64,000 bases of DNA from Bradyrhizobium sp. (GTDB lineage: Bacteria > Pseudomonadota > Alphaproteobacteria > Rhizobiales > Xanthobacteraceae): NCBI RefSeq assembly GCF_016219575.1, contig NZ_JACRMG010000028.1:124001-188000 (forward strand), given 5' to 3'. How positions within the stretch are numbered: position 1 is the stretch's first letter; every line of letters starts with the position of its first letter. The notes beneath the pieces were generated by a model. It did no database searches and was not told the origin of the DNA. It worked only from the letters and a program-made list of their open reading frames with translations. Shown here piece after piece: positions 52,170 to 60,638 of this stretch. Both the position numbers and the translations under genes were made by a program.

Positions 52170-54167
52170 GTGTTCAAGAAAATCCTGATTGCCAATCGCG
52201 GCGAGATCGCCTGCCGGATCGCGCGAACCTGCCATCGGCTCGGGGTCGCGGTTGCCGGCATTCACTCCACAGCCGACGCCGACGCCTTGCATGTGAAGAT
52301 GATCGGCGAATCCATAGAGATTGGAGGCGCCGCCGCGTCCGACAGCTACCTGCGGATCGATGCGGTGATTGCCGCAGCGAAAGCGACCGGCGCCCAGGCC
52401 ATCCATCCCGGCTTCGGATTTCTGGCCGAGAACGCCACGTTCGCCCGCGCCGTCGAGGCGGCAGGTCTGGTTTTTATCGGGCCGACGCCGGACGTGATCG
52501 AACGGCTCGGCGACAAGGCCTCTGCCAAGAAAGAGGCTGAGGCGGCCGACGTGCCTATCGTCCCCGGCAGCAAGAAGCCCAGTGAGGATGCTGCCGAGAT
52601 CGCCCGGATCGTCCAGGAAGTCGGGCTTCCGGTGATGCTGAAGGCAGCGGCCGGCGGCGGCGGCAAGGGTATGCGTGCCGTTTCCGATCTCGATGGCCTT
52701 GCCAATGAGATCGAATCGGCCATGCGTGAGGCGAAGAATTCGTTCGGCTATCCCGGACTGATCGTCGAAAAACTGGTCGAACGCGGGCGCCATATCGAAG
52801 TGCAGATCGCCGGCGATGGCAAAGGCAACGTGCTTCACCTGCTCGAGCGTGAATGTTCCCTGCAGCGCCGTCACCAGAAGCTCATCGAGGAAGCCCCTGC
52901 CGTCAATCTCGCCGCAACGCTTCGCGACAAAATGGCCGCCGACGCGGTGCGGCTCGGCAAGCGCCTGAACTATCGCGGGGTCGGCACTGTCGAATTCATC
53001 CTGAGCGGAGACACCTACTATTTTCTGGAAGTAAACCCGCGTCTCCAGGTCGAGCACCCCGTGACCGAGATGGTCACCGGCATCGATATTGTCGAGGTGA
53101 TGCTCCGCATCGCCGCCGGAGAAGGGCTGCCGTTTACACAAAATGCGGTGACATGTAGCGGGCATGCCGTCGAGGTGCGCATTTGTGCGGAGGATCCGGC
53201 AGATAATTTTCTCCCTTGCACGGGAGACCTCGCTTACGTCAAATTTCCCGCCGACGGCGTTCGCGTCGAGACGGGCGTCGAAAGCGGGTCGGTAGTCACG
53301 CCGTATTACGACTCGATGCTGGCAAAACTCATTGCCCACGCCGAAACGCGCAATGAGGCGCTCGATAAACTCGAGCGGGCTCTCGACGCGACCTCGATTT
53401 TCGGAATTACGACCAATCAAGGATTTCTCAAGCGCTTGCTCGGCCTGCCAGCGACGCGCAGTGCCACCTTTTACACACGCCTGATCGACGAGCAAATCGA
53501 CCAGTTGGTCGACAAGGCAAAGAATCTGGACGCCGGGGCGTTGGCGCTGGGCGCCTACTTCTGGATGATCCGGCAACGACAGCCCCTCGCAAGGGGGCCG
53601 TGGCAGTCGCGCGAAATGACTGGATGGCACATGGCCGCGGGTGGCGACGGATTGTCACCGATTCCGATCCTGCACCTCGAAACCGCGGGCGCAAGCGCGG
53701 AGATCCGATTCGCACCGCTCAAGGCCGACGGCTCGATGATTGTCGGCGTCAACGACGAGAAGCTACCGGTCAGACTCATCCCGCTCAAAGACGACTGCTT
53801 CACGGCGATTGTCGGCGCGCGGCGTGAGACGGTGCGCATTTATCAGGAAAACCAAACCATCTTTGTCCACCATCGCCGCGGCGTCCACACGCTGACGGCA
53901 ATCCCCTATCTTACCTACATCAGCGCTGTCGCCGAAACCAGCGGCGAGCTGCGTGCGCCTATGATGGGCATGATCCTGAAGGTCAACGTCGCAGTCGGCG
54001 ATACGATCAAGGCGGGCGATGTCGCAGCCGTACTGGAATCGATGAAGATGGAGTTGCGGATCAATTGCGAAACCGATGGCGTGGTCACGGCAGTCAATTG
54101 CCGGCCGGGCGAGACCGTCGAGCGCAACGCGGTTGTCGTGGTCGTGGAGCCAGAGCAGCAACCGTAA
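52170..54167 (+). CDS. Acyl-CoA carboxylase, biotin carboxylase/BCCP (alpha) subunit
   Basis: A 665-residue protein from GTG 52170 (AGAGGA nine bases upstream). The biotin carboxylase part starts VFKKILIANRGEIACRIART and holds the ATP-binding GGGGKGMRAV and the catalytic EVNPRLQVEHPVTEMVTGID. A middle domain follows (about 450-590). The C-terminal biotinyl domain has the modified Lys in LESMKMELRI near residue 628. It forms the complex with the beta subunits above. The substrate may be a methylcrotonyl-, geranyl- or other branched enoyl-CoA; the sequence does not decide. Confidence 0.92.
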   Translation: MFKKILIANRGEIACRIARTCHRLGVAVAGIHSTADADALHVKMIGESIEIGGAAASDSYLRIDAVIAAAKATGAQAIHPGFGFLAENATFARAVEAAGLVFIGPTPDVIERLGDKASAKKEAEAADVPIVPGSKKPSEDAAEIARIVQEVGLPVMLKAAAGGGGKGMRAVSDLDGLANEIESAMREAKNSFGYPGLIVEKLVERGRHIEVQIAGDGKGNVLHLLERECSLQRRHQKLIEEAPAVNLAATLRDKMAADAVRLGKRLNYRGVGTVEFILSGDTYYFLEVNPRLQVEHPVTEMVTGIDIVEVMLRIAAGEGLPFTQNAVTCSGHAVEVRICAEDPADNFLPCTGDLAYVKFPADGVRVETGVESGSVVTPYYDSMLAKLIAHAETRNEALDKLERALDATSIFGITTNQGFLKRLLGLPATRSATFYTRLIDEQIDQLVDKAKNLDAGALALGAYFWMIRQRQPLARGPWQSREMTGWHMAAGGDGLSPIPILHLETAGASAEIRFAPLKADGSMIVGVNDEKLPVRLIPLKDDCFTAIVGARRETVRIYQENQTIFVHHRRGVHTLTAIPYLTYISAVAETSGELRAPMMGMILKVNVAVGDTIKAGDVAAVLESMKMELRINCETDGVVTAVNCRPGETVERNAVVVVVEPEQQP

Positions 54168-54195
54168 TTCAATGACAGAACCGGGAGTGGCAAGT

Positions 54196-54990
54196 ATGGA
54201 TTTTAATCTGAAGGGCAAATCGGTCGTCGTCACTGGCGGCGGCTCCAACATCGGCCGAGCCATTGTGCTCGGGTTTGCAGCCGAGGGCGCCAACATTACG
54301 GTTGGCGATCTCGACCAGGCGCAGGCGGAGAAAGTTGCCGAACTTGCGCGGAAGAACGGCGCTGCCAGCATTCAGGTAATCAAGACCGACGTGACCGATT
54401 TCGATCAGGTAAACGCCATGTTCAAGGCCGCTACCGATAAGCATGGCACGGTCGATGTGCTCGTCAATAACGTAGGCTGGGATCAGCTGATGTTCTTTAC
54501 GCAAACAACGCCCGAGTTCTGGGACAAGATTATCAAGATCAACTACGTCGGCGTGCTTAACTGCACCAAATGTGCGCTCGATATCATGATTCCGAAGGGT
54601 GCCGGCGCTATCGTGTCGATCAGTTCCGACGCAAGCCGCTCGGGCGAGCCGCGCGAGGCGGTCTATGGTGGCGTCAAGGCCGCCGTTAATTCTTTCATGA
54701 AGACCATTGCCAAAGAGAACGGCCGCTATGGCATCCGCTGCAACGTCGTTTGTCCTGGCGTCACTGTTCCCGTGGATACGGAAGAAGTCGGCGCCAACAG
54801 CATGTGGACAAAGCCAGACTCAATGTTCACGGCGGAGCAATTCGAGAAAGTCGCCAAGGCGCTGCCGCTGCGCAAGCTGGGTCGCCCAAACGATATTGCC
54901 AATGCCGTAGTGTTCCTCTCGTCCGCCGCCGCAGGTCATGTCACCGGCCAGGTCCTGTCGGTGTCAGGCGGATACACCATGATCGGCTGA
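54196..54990 (+). CDS. SDR-family dehydrogenase, BadH (2-hydroxycyclohexanecarboxyl-CoA dehydrogenase)-like
   Basis: A 264-residue SDR starting MDFNLKGKSVVVTGGGSNIG (ATG 54196, GGGAG nine bases upstream). The catalytic Ser (SISSDAS) and YGGVK are intact. NNVG replaces the more usual NNAG. The C-terminus ends QVLSVSGGYTMIG. The next gene encodes a BadI-like protein, and the BadH-BadI order is that of cyclohexanecarboxylate degradation in Rhodopseudomonas palustris. A hydroxyacyl-CoA dehydrogenase role is likely; the BadH label is an inference from context. Confidence 0.83.
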   Translation: MDFNLKGKSVVVTGGGSNIGRAIVLGFAAEGANITVGDLDQAQAEKVAELARKNGAASIQVIKTDVTDFDQVNAMFKAATDKHGTVDVLVNNVGWDQLMFFTQTTPEFWDKIIKINYVGVLNCTKCALDIMIPKGAGAIVSISSDASRSGEPREAVYGGVKAAVNSFMKTIAKENGRYGIRCNVVCPGVTVPVDTEEVGANSMWTKPDSMFTAEQFEKVAKALPLRKLGRPNDIANAVVFLSSAAAGHVTGQVLSVSGGYTMIG

Positions 54991-55031
54991 CGTCGGCCGT
55001 TAATTTCGCCAGAACAAAATGGAGTTCCATC

Positions 55032-55814
55032 GTGTCCGAAAAAGAGATCTTGTACGACGTCAAGGACTACGTCGCGACCATCACCATCAATCGGCCAAAG
55101 ACCCTCAACGCCTTTACCGGCGATAACATCGTAGAGATGGAGCGGCTGATCCTCGAGGCAACCGCAGACAAAACAGTTGGCGTCATCGTCCTCACCGGCT
55201 CCGGCGAGCGCGCGTTCTGCGTCGGCGGCGACGTCAACTGGGAGAAGGACGCCGGCGGCAAGAGCGGGCTCGAAGGACTGAAATTCAACTTTAACCGCCA
55301 CATCGTCGAATGCCCGAAACCGGTGATCGCGCGTGTCAACGGTTACGCGATTGGCGGCGGACACCACATCGCCTATTTCTGCGATTTCACCATCGCCGCG
55401 GAGCATGCGATCTTTGGCCAGAATGGTCCACGTGTCGGCTCCCCGGCCGGAGGCTACATCGTCTCGCACAGCGCCAATGTGCTTGGCCACAAGCGCGCGC
55501 GAGAGCTCTGGATGCTGGCGCGACGCTACACCGCCAAACAAGCGCTCGACTGGGGACTGGCCAATTCCGTCGTTCCGATGGCCGAACTTGACGTCGAGGT
55601 GCGGAAGTATTGCGACGAACTCCTGGCTTTGAGCCCCACTTGCCTGAAGATTCTGAAGCGCTCATTCTACTATCACATGGCGCCGATCATGGAGCGCGAC
55701 ATGGATGACCTCGTCCGCGAGGTCGCACCCGCCTATTTTACGACACAAGAACAGCAGGAAGGCGCCAATGCATTCCTCGAGAAGCGCAAGCCGGATTTCA
55801 GCGCGTTTCGCTAA
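55032..55814 (+). CDS. BadI/MenB-like crotonase (2-ketocyclohexanecarboxyl-CoA hydrolase candidate)
   Basis: A 260-residue crotonase-fold protein from GTG 55032 (GGAG seven bases upstream). The start VSEKEILYDVKDYVATITIN and the blocks GERAFCVGGDVNWEKD, KPVIARVNGYAIGGGHHIAY and IFGQNGPRVGSPAGGYIVSH match the BadI/MenB group. There GQxGPxxGSxxxGYG is the hallmark, and BadI itself also has 260 residues. BadI opens a 2-ketocyclohexane-CoA ring to give a dicarboxyl-CoA. The residue after GSPAGG differs from the BadI consensus, so MenB-like ring closure or simple hydration cannot be excluded. Confidence 0.82.
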   Translation: MSEKEILYDVKDYVATITINRPKTLNAFTGDNIVEMERLILEATADKTVGVIVLTGSGERAFCVGGDVNWEKDAGGKSGLEGLKFNFNRHIVECPKPVIARVNGYAIGGGHHIAYFCDFTIAAEHAIFGQNGPRVGSPAGGYIVSHSANVLGHKRARELWMLARRYTAKQALDWGLANSVVPMAELDVEVRKYCDELLALSPTCLKILKRSFYYHMAPIMERDMDDLVREVAPAYFTTQEQQEGANAFLEKRKPDFSAFR

Positions 55815-55846
55815 AGACAGGGCGCTATAACGTAAGGGAGACTGCG

Positions 55847-56611
55847 ATGAGACTAGGCAGCGTCAACTATGAAACTAAAGGGAAGATCGCCATCCTTACG
55901 CTGGACGAGCCGGGCAAGCTTAACGCACTCAGCACAGGCATCCGTGAGGGTATTCTGGATGGCCTGAAGAAAGTGGATGCAGACGACAACGTCCGCGTCG
56001 CCATCATCACCGGCAACGGGGACAAGGCATTTTGCGCGGGCGCCGATATTAGCGGCTTCAACTTTGATCCGGACAAAGTACGCAAGTTTATGATCGAGGC
56101 TTTGGCGGTATTAGCGGCACCGGAAAATTGCCGCAAACCCGTAATCTCCGCCGTCAATGGTATTGCGTTCGGCGGTGGCTTTGAACTCGCGATCGCTTCA
56201 GACTTTATCATCGCATCGGATCGCGCACGCTTCGCGGTACCGGAGATCAAGCTCGGACTACTGCCCGGTTTTGCGATTGTACGCCTGCACGATATGGTCG
56301 GCCGCGCCAAGGCCAAAGAAATGAGTATCCTCGGCGATCCAATCAGCGCGGATGAGGCATTCAGACTAGGCCTCGTACTACGTGTGGTTCCTCACGGCGA
56401 TCTGCTCACGGACGCCCTGGCATTTGCCGAACGAATTGCATCAAAACCAAAGCTTGCGGTGCAGATGGCCAAATCGTTTTACAACCGCGGCCTCGGTGGA
56501 GATGAGATACGGCACGCCATCGATGGTTTTCCGCTCCTATTCATGCATCGAGACGCACAGGAAGGTATCGCTGCCTTTCTCGAAAAACGTGAGCCAAAAT
56601 TCGAGAGTTGA
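55847..56611 (+). CDS. Enoyl-CoA hydratase/isomerase family protein
   Basis: A 254-residue crotonase-fold protein (MRLGSVNYETKGKIAILTLD). The oxyanion-hole regions are GDKAFCAGADISGFNF and KPVISAVNGIAFGGGFELAI. The active-site region ARFAVPEIKLGLLPGFAIVR has one Glu, as in many hydratases or isomerases. In the ring-cleavage scheme it would be the counterpart of BadK, hydrating the cyclohexene-CoA. It is 32 bp after the BadI-like gene, so it is clearly in the same operon. Confidence 0.88.
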   Translation: MRLGSVNYETKGKIAILTLDEPGKLNALSTGIREGILDGLKKVDADDNVRVAIITGNGDKAFCAGADISGFNFDPDKVRKFMIEALAVLAAPENCRKPVISAVNGIAFGGGFELAIASDFIIASDRARFAVPEIKLGLLPGFAIVRLHDMVGRAKAKEMSILGDPISADEAFRLGLVLRVVPHGDLLTDALAFAERIASKPKLAVQMAKSFYNRGLGGDEIRHAIDGFPLLFMHRDAQEGIAAFLEKREPKFES

Positions 56612-56699
56612 CAAAGCGCGCTGCGAGCGACGGCTTCGAAGACCTTCTTCGAGTGGAGCACTTTGCGGTAGATAGATCGTGCATAACATCGAGGACTCG

Positions 56700-58205
56700 A
56701 TGCCCCTGAAAGAATTTACTTTCCTCGACGTGTACCGCCGCAATGCGGAATTTTTTCCCGACCGCACCGCGTTCGTTTTTGAAGGCCAGCGCATCACCCA
56801 TCGTGAATATCTGAAAAGGGTCGAGCGGCTGGCGGCGGGCCTAGCACGCGAGGGCGTAAAATCCGGTGACCGCGTCGCCATCCTTTCGCAAAACTCGCTC
56901 GAAATGATCGATGTGATCGGAGCGGTCGCACGGCTCGGCGCGATCCTGCTGCCGGTTAATTTCCGGCTCAACGCCGAAGAAATCGGCTACGTCCTCGCCG
57001 ACGGTGCGCCGGTGCTGGTTGTGGCGGGGGCAGAATACCAGGAGATTATCGCGGCTCTAAAACCGTCGCTACCTTCGGTCCGGAGCTATTTTGGCATCGG
57101 CAAGCACACTGCGCCGTTTGCGCCGCTCGCAAATCTTGCGGCTTCGGACGCGTCGATGTCTGACGTGAACTTCAGCGCCGATGATGGCTTCGTAATCATT
57201 CACACCGCCGCCGTCGGCGGGCGGCCGCGCGGCGCGCTGTTGTCGCAAGCCAACCTTCTAACGGCGCACAGCTCGCTGGTGCAGGCCTGGAGCCTGACCG
57301 AGCGCGACGTCAATCTTGGTGTGCTGCCGCTGTTCCACGTCGCCGGCCTTGGCCTGATGCTGACGGTACAGCAGGCTGGCGGCGCCAGCGTCATCGCTTC
57401 GAAATTCGACCCGCAACAGGCGGTTTGCGACATTGCCGCCGAGAGGGTGACCGTCATGTCGGAGTTCGCGCCGATGCTGGCGGGCCTGATGGATCAGGCC
57501 AAGGGCGACGAATTGAAGACGTTGCGTGCTGTGACCGGACTGGATACCCCGGCGACGATTGAACGCTTCGAGAAAGCGTGCCCCCACGCGGTATTCTGGG
57601 CAGCCTTCGGACAGTCCGAGACATCGGGCCTCGCAACGCTGTCGCCCTACCGCAACCGGCCAGGATCAGCTGGGCGCCCCCTGTTCTGGCGCACCATTAC
57701 GGTCGTCGACAGCGCCGACAAACCAAGGCCCACCGGACAAACCGGCGAGATCGTGGTGCGTGGTCCCACCGTTTTTAAAGGCTACTGGAATAACGACGCC
57801 GATACTGCCCACACCTTCCGTAATGGCTGGCATCACACCGGCGACATCGGCTATTTCGATGCCGATGGCTATCTCTGGTATGCCGGCCGTGCTCCCGAGA
57901 AAGAGCTGATCAAGACGGGTGGGGAGAACGTCTACCCGGCGGAGGTCGAAAACGCGATTCTCCAACATCCAGATATCGCCGACGTCGTGGTCATCGGCGT
58001 GCCTGATCCCCAGTGGAGCGAAGCCATCAAAGCGATCTGCGTGCGCCGAACTGGCGCGAATGTCACCGCCGACGAGCTCATCGACTTCGTCGCCGGAAAG
58101 ATCGCACGCTACAAGAAGCCAAAGCACATTGTTTTCGTCGATCAACTGCCGAGGACCGCCAAGGGCGAAATCGATCGCGCCGCAGTCAAATTCGACAACT
58201 CTTAG
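56700..58205 (+). CDS. AMP-dependent CoA ligase with altered core motifs
   Basis: A 501-residue CoA-ligase-fold protein from ATG 56700 (GAGG five bases upstream). The general fold is intact: FGQSETSGLATLSPYRNRPG, the A8 region WYAGRAPEKELIKTGGENVY. Two key motifs deviate. The P-loop-like A3 reads IIHTAAVGGRPRGALLSQ instead of the usual YTSGTTGxPKG. A10 reads LPRTAKGEIDRAA, with Glu where the catalytic Lys (GKIxR) normally sits. It may be impaired, bind a different ligand, or use a neighbouring Lys. A decayed relative lies at 1788-2148. Confidence 0.8.
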   Translation: MPLKEFTFLDVYRRNAEFFPDRTAFVFEGQRITHREYLKRVERLAAGLAREGVKSGDRVAILSQNSLEMIDVIGAVARLGAILLPVNFRLNAEEIGYVLADGAPVLVVAGAEYQEIIAALKPSLPSVRSYFGIGKHTAPFAPLANLAASDASMSDVNFSADDGFVIIHTAAVGGRPRGALLSQANLLTAHSSLVQAWSLTERDVNLGVLPLFHVAGLGLMLTVQQAGGASVIASKFDPQQAVCDIAAERVTVMSEFAPMLAGLMDQAKGDELKTLRAVTGLDTPATIERFEKACPHAVFWAAFGQSETSGLATLSPYRNRPGSAGRPLFWRTITVVDSADKPRPTGQTGEIVVRGPTVFKGYWNNDADTAHTFRNGWHHTGDIGYFDADGYLWYAGRAPEKELIKTGGENVYPAEVENAILQHPDIADVVVIGVPDPQWSEAIKAICVRRTGANVTADELIDFVAGKIARYKKPKHIVFVDQLPRTAKGEIDRAAVKFDNS

Positions 58206-58302
58206 AGAGGACTTGGCGATTGCCAGGTGTTGCGCGTTATTTCGAGGTGCCGTTTCAATAAGGAACAACTTGAGCGCGGTGTGACGATAGTTGAGGACGC
58301 AA

Positions 58303-59175
58303 GTGAAAAAACAGAAGATTTTTTGCGGGGCTCAGGGACACGCGATTGTAGCCGACGTGTTTGGTGAGGGTTCGCCGATTTTGCTGGCGCACGGAGGGGG
58401 CCAGACCCGCTTGGCGTGGACTCGAACTGCACGGGCCTTGATGCAGGCAGGATATAGTGCAATTGCGATGGATTTGCGTGGCCACGGGGAAAGTGCATGG
58501 TCGCCATCGGGCTCTTACCAACTCGACGACTTTGCGATGGATCTCCTTGCGATGTCTGATCAACTAGACGAGAAACCAGCTCTCGTCGGCGCTTCCCTCG
58601 GCGGCCTGGCGGGCTTGATAGCCGAAGGTGAACTTCGCTCAGGATCCTTCACTTCGCTTACGCTTGTAGATATTACACCAAATATGGAGCCGGTCGGCGT
58701 TGCGCACGTCCTGGATTTCATGAGGGCACATTTGGCGGACGGCTTTGCTTCGCCCGATGAAGCCGCCGAGGCGATCGCCAACTATTTGCCAAATCGACGG
58801 CGACGGAAAGGCTCGGAGAGCCTCGACCGCTATTTGAGACGATGCGATGACGGACGTCTTCGCTGGCACTGGGATCCGCGCTTCATAACTTCTGTGACAA
58901 ATGGCAAAGTGGGCCAGTCCGAAAACCGACTGACCGACGCTGCCAAAAACCTTAAGCTGCCGATTCACCTGATACGTGGAGGATCAAGCAATTTGGTAAG
59001 CGTGGATGCTGCGCAAGAGTTTCTTCGACTTGCTCCCCACTCTGCGTACACCGATATTGCCGGCGCGGGTCATATGGTCGTTGGCGATCGAAATGATGCA
59101 TTTACTGAGGCCGTCGTCAGTTTCTTTCGAGGACCGCAGATATCACAACGTAATGGCGATACACGCGACGATTAG
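58303..59175 (+). CDS. Alpha/beta-hydrolase
   Basis: A 290-residue alpha/beta-hydrolase from GTG 58303 (GAGGA six bases upstream); a TTG at 58291 is possible. The nucleophile Ser is in VGASLGGLAG, the oxyanion region ILLAHGGGQTRLAWTRTARA precedes it, and the catalytic His is in DIAGAGHMVVGDRND. The family splits C-C or ester bonds. Ring-cleavage product hydrolysis or ester hydrolysis could fit the neighbourhood. The hydrolase and the thioesterase that follow may be co-transcribed. Confidence 0.85.
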   Translation: MKKQKIFCGAQGHAIVADVFGEGSPILLAHGGGQTRLAWTRTARALMQAGYSAIAMDLRGHGESAWSPSGSYQLDDFAMDLLAMSDQLDEKPALVGASLGGLAGLIAEGELRSGSFTSLTLVDITPNMEPVGVAHVLDFMRAHLADGFASPDEAAEAIANYLPNRRRRKGSESLDRYLRRCDDGRLRWHWDPRFITSVTNGKVGQSENRLTDAAKNLKLPIHLIRGGSSNLVSVDAAQEFLRLAPHSAYTDIAGAGHMVVGDRNDAFTEAVVSFFRGPQISQRNGDTRDD

Positions 59176-59292
59176 CCCCGCAATCGAAGTCGACCCATTT
59201 TGTGAGAGCTTTGTCGAAGGAATGAACCAGTGATAGCCGGTGGTGGCATGTCAGTGCTTGATTGCTGAAAGAAAATACATAGGAGCGAACGA

Positions 59293-59715
59293 GTGAATGA
59301 GACTGGCCCCCCCAACGAAGAGACTATTGCTGAATTTCAAAAGGCGTTGATGATTTCGCCGTTCCACCGGTGGCTGGGATTGAAAGCCATCATGGTCGCT
59401 CGTGAACAAATCGAAATTTCTCTACCTTGGCGCGAGGAATTTGTTGCCAATACTGCAATCGAAGCAACTCACGGTGGAATCCTGGCAGCCCTGATCGATT
59501 TAACGGGCCTTTACGCCGTTCGCGCAGCCGGGGGTATTGTAAGTGCTACGGCAGATCTTCGGGTCGATTATCATCGGCCGGCCACCCGCGGGACAGTTCT
59601 CGCTCGCGGCATGGTGGTCAAACTGGGGCGCCGGATAAGCACTGCCGACGTACGCGTGACCGATACCAGCCGAGTTCTCTTAGCCAGTGGGCGGGGCGCA
59701 TATCTCGCACAATGA
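59293..59715 (+). CDS. PaaI-type hotdog-fold thioesterase
   Basis: A 140-residue single hotdog domain from GTG 59293 (GGAG upstream). The conserved ATHGGILAALIDLTGLYAVR holds the HGG motif of PaaI-like thioesterases, and SATADLRVDYHRPATRG follows. The family hydrolyses acyl- or aryl-CoA esters, often to rescue CoA from stalled intermediates in degradation pathways. The spacing to the hydrolase (117 bp) leaves it unclear whether they share a promoter. Confidence 0.85.
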   Translation: MNETGPPNEETIAEFQKALMISPFHRWLGLKAIMVAREQIEISLPWREEFVANTAIEATHGGILAALIDLTGLYAVRAAGGIVSATADLRVDYHRPATRGTVLARGMVVKLGRRISTADVRVTDTSRVLLASGRGAYLAQ

Positions 59716-59770
59716 GGCGTGTACGGTCGTTTGGCCAATTGCAACGCACCATTCTTCAGTTGCCCAAATG

Positions 59771-59786
59771 CCTAACAGACGTTAGA
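59771..59786. promoter_or_regulatory. TetR-type operator, site 7
   Basis: CCTAACA-GA-CGTTAGA, identical to site 3. It lies 51 bp ahead of the first gene of the second Liv-type transporter cluster, which ties import to the same regulon. Confidence 0.75.
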
Positions 59787-59837
59787 TTTGGAAACTGAAA
59801 GTGTTCTTAACAGATTGACCTTCAAACGGGATTCAAG

Positions 59838-60638
59838 TTGACCCTCAAGGATCGCGGCGGCGACGCCCCAGTACTCGAATGCCGGTCTGTCGAGCGACGC
59901 TTTAGCGGCATTGTCGCGCTGAACGGAATCGATATGCGGATCGAGCGCGGCGAGATATTCGGCCTTGTCGGCCCCAACGGATGCGGCAAGACCACCCTCA
60001 CCAACGCAATCACCGGATTTTATCCGCCACAGCGTGGACATATTCTGCTGAACGGCCGGGACATCACGGGCCTGGCGCCACACTATGTCGCGACGTTGGG
60101 AGTTGCCCGCACCTTCCAGAACCTGGCGCTCTTCAATGGTATGAGCGTACTCGATAACATCCTTCTGGGCCGTCACATTCACATGAAACCCAGTGTAGGA
60201 CGTACGGCGCTCTATTGGTGGCTTGCCCGCAGCGACGAGACGTTGAACCGCGCCGCGGTCGAAGACGTGATCGATTTTCTGCAGCTTGAAGGCGTACGCG
60301 ACGAACTGGTCGACGGGATTCCGATCGGCCTGAAGAAGCGGGTCGAATTGGCGCGCGCTTTGGCCGCCGAGCCCAGCTTCCTTATCCTCGACGAGCCGAT
60401 GGCGGGGATGAACCAGGAAGAAAAGGAATACATGGCGCGCTTCATCCTGGATGCACGCGATGAACGCAATGTCACCGTGCTGCTGATCGAGCACCACATG
60501 GACGTCATCACGGGCATTTGCGATCGCATGCTGGCGTTGAACTATGGCGAAATGATCGGCAGCGGCGTGCCGGCCGACGTCGTCGCCGACCCAAGGGTGA
60601 TCGAGGCATACATCGGGGGTGCGCATGTCGCGCGCTGA
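59838..60638 (+). CDS. Liv-type ABC transporter ATP-binding protein (LivG-like)
   Basis: A 266-residue ABC ATPase, apparently starting at TTG 59838. Walker A is GPNGCGKTT, Walker B SFLILDEPMAGMNQEEK, and the signature region reads IGLKKRVELARAL, the LivG-like variant. It is the first gene of a transporter cluster. A CoA ligase follows with a 14-bp overlap, then two permeases. No binding protein or LivF is within the window; they are probably to the right. Confidence 0.88.
   Translation: MTLKDRGGDAPVLECRSVERRFSGIVALNGIDMRIERGEIFGLVGPNGCGKTTLTNAITGFYPPQRGHILLNGRDITGLAPHYVATLGVARTFQNLALFNGMSVLDNILLGRHIHMKPSVGRTALYWWLARSDETLNRAAVEDVIDFLQLEGVRDELVDGIPIGLKKRVELARALAAEPSFLILDEPMAGMNQEEKEYMARFILDARDERNVTVLLIEHHMDVITGICDRMLALNYGEMIGSGVPADVVADPRVIEAYIGGAHVAR

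Noticed and set aside
52140..53630. A 496-residue minus-strand reading frame inside the biotin carboxylase gene
   Set aside because: It is antisense to a clear gene with full biotin carboxylase and biotinyl motifs, and its own translation has no recognisable domain. High GC keeps antisense frames open.
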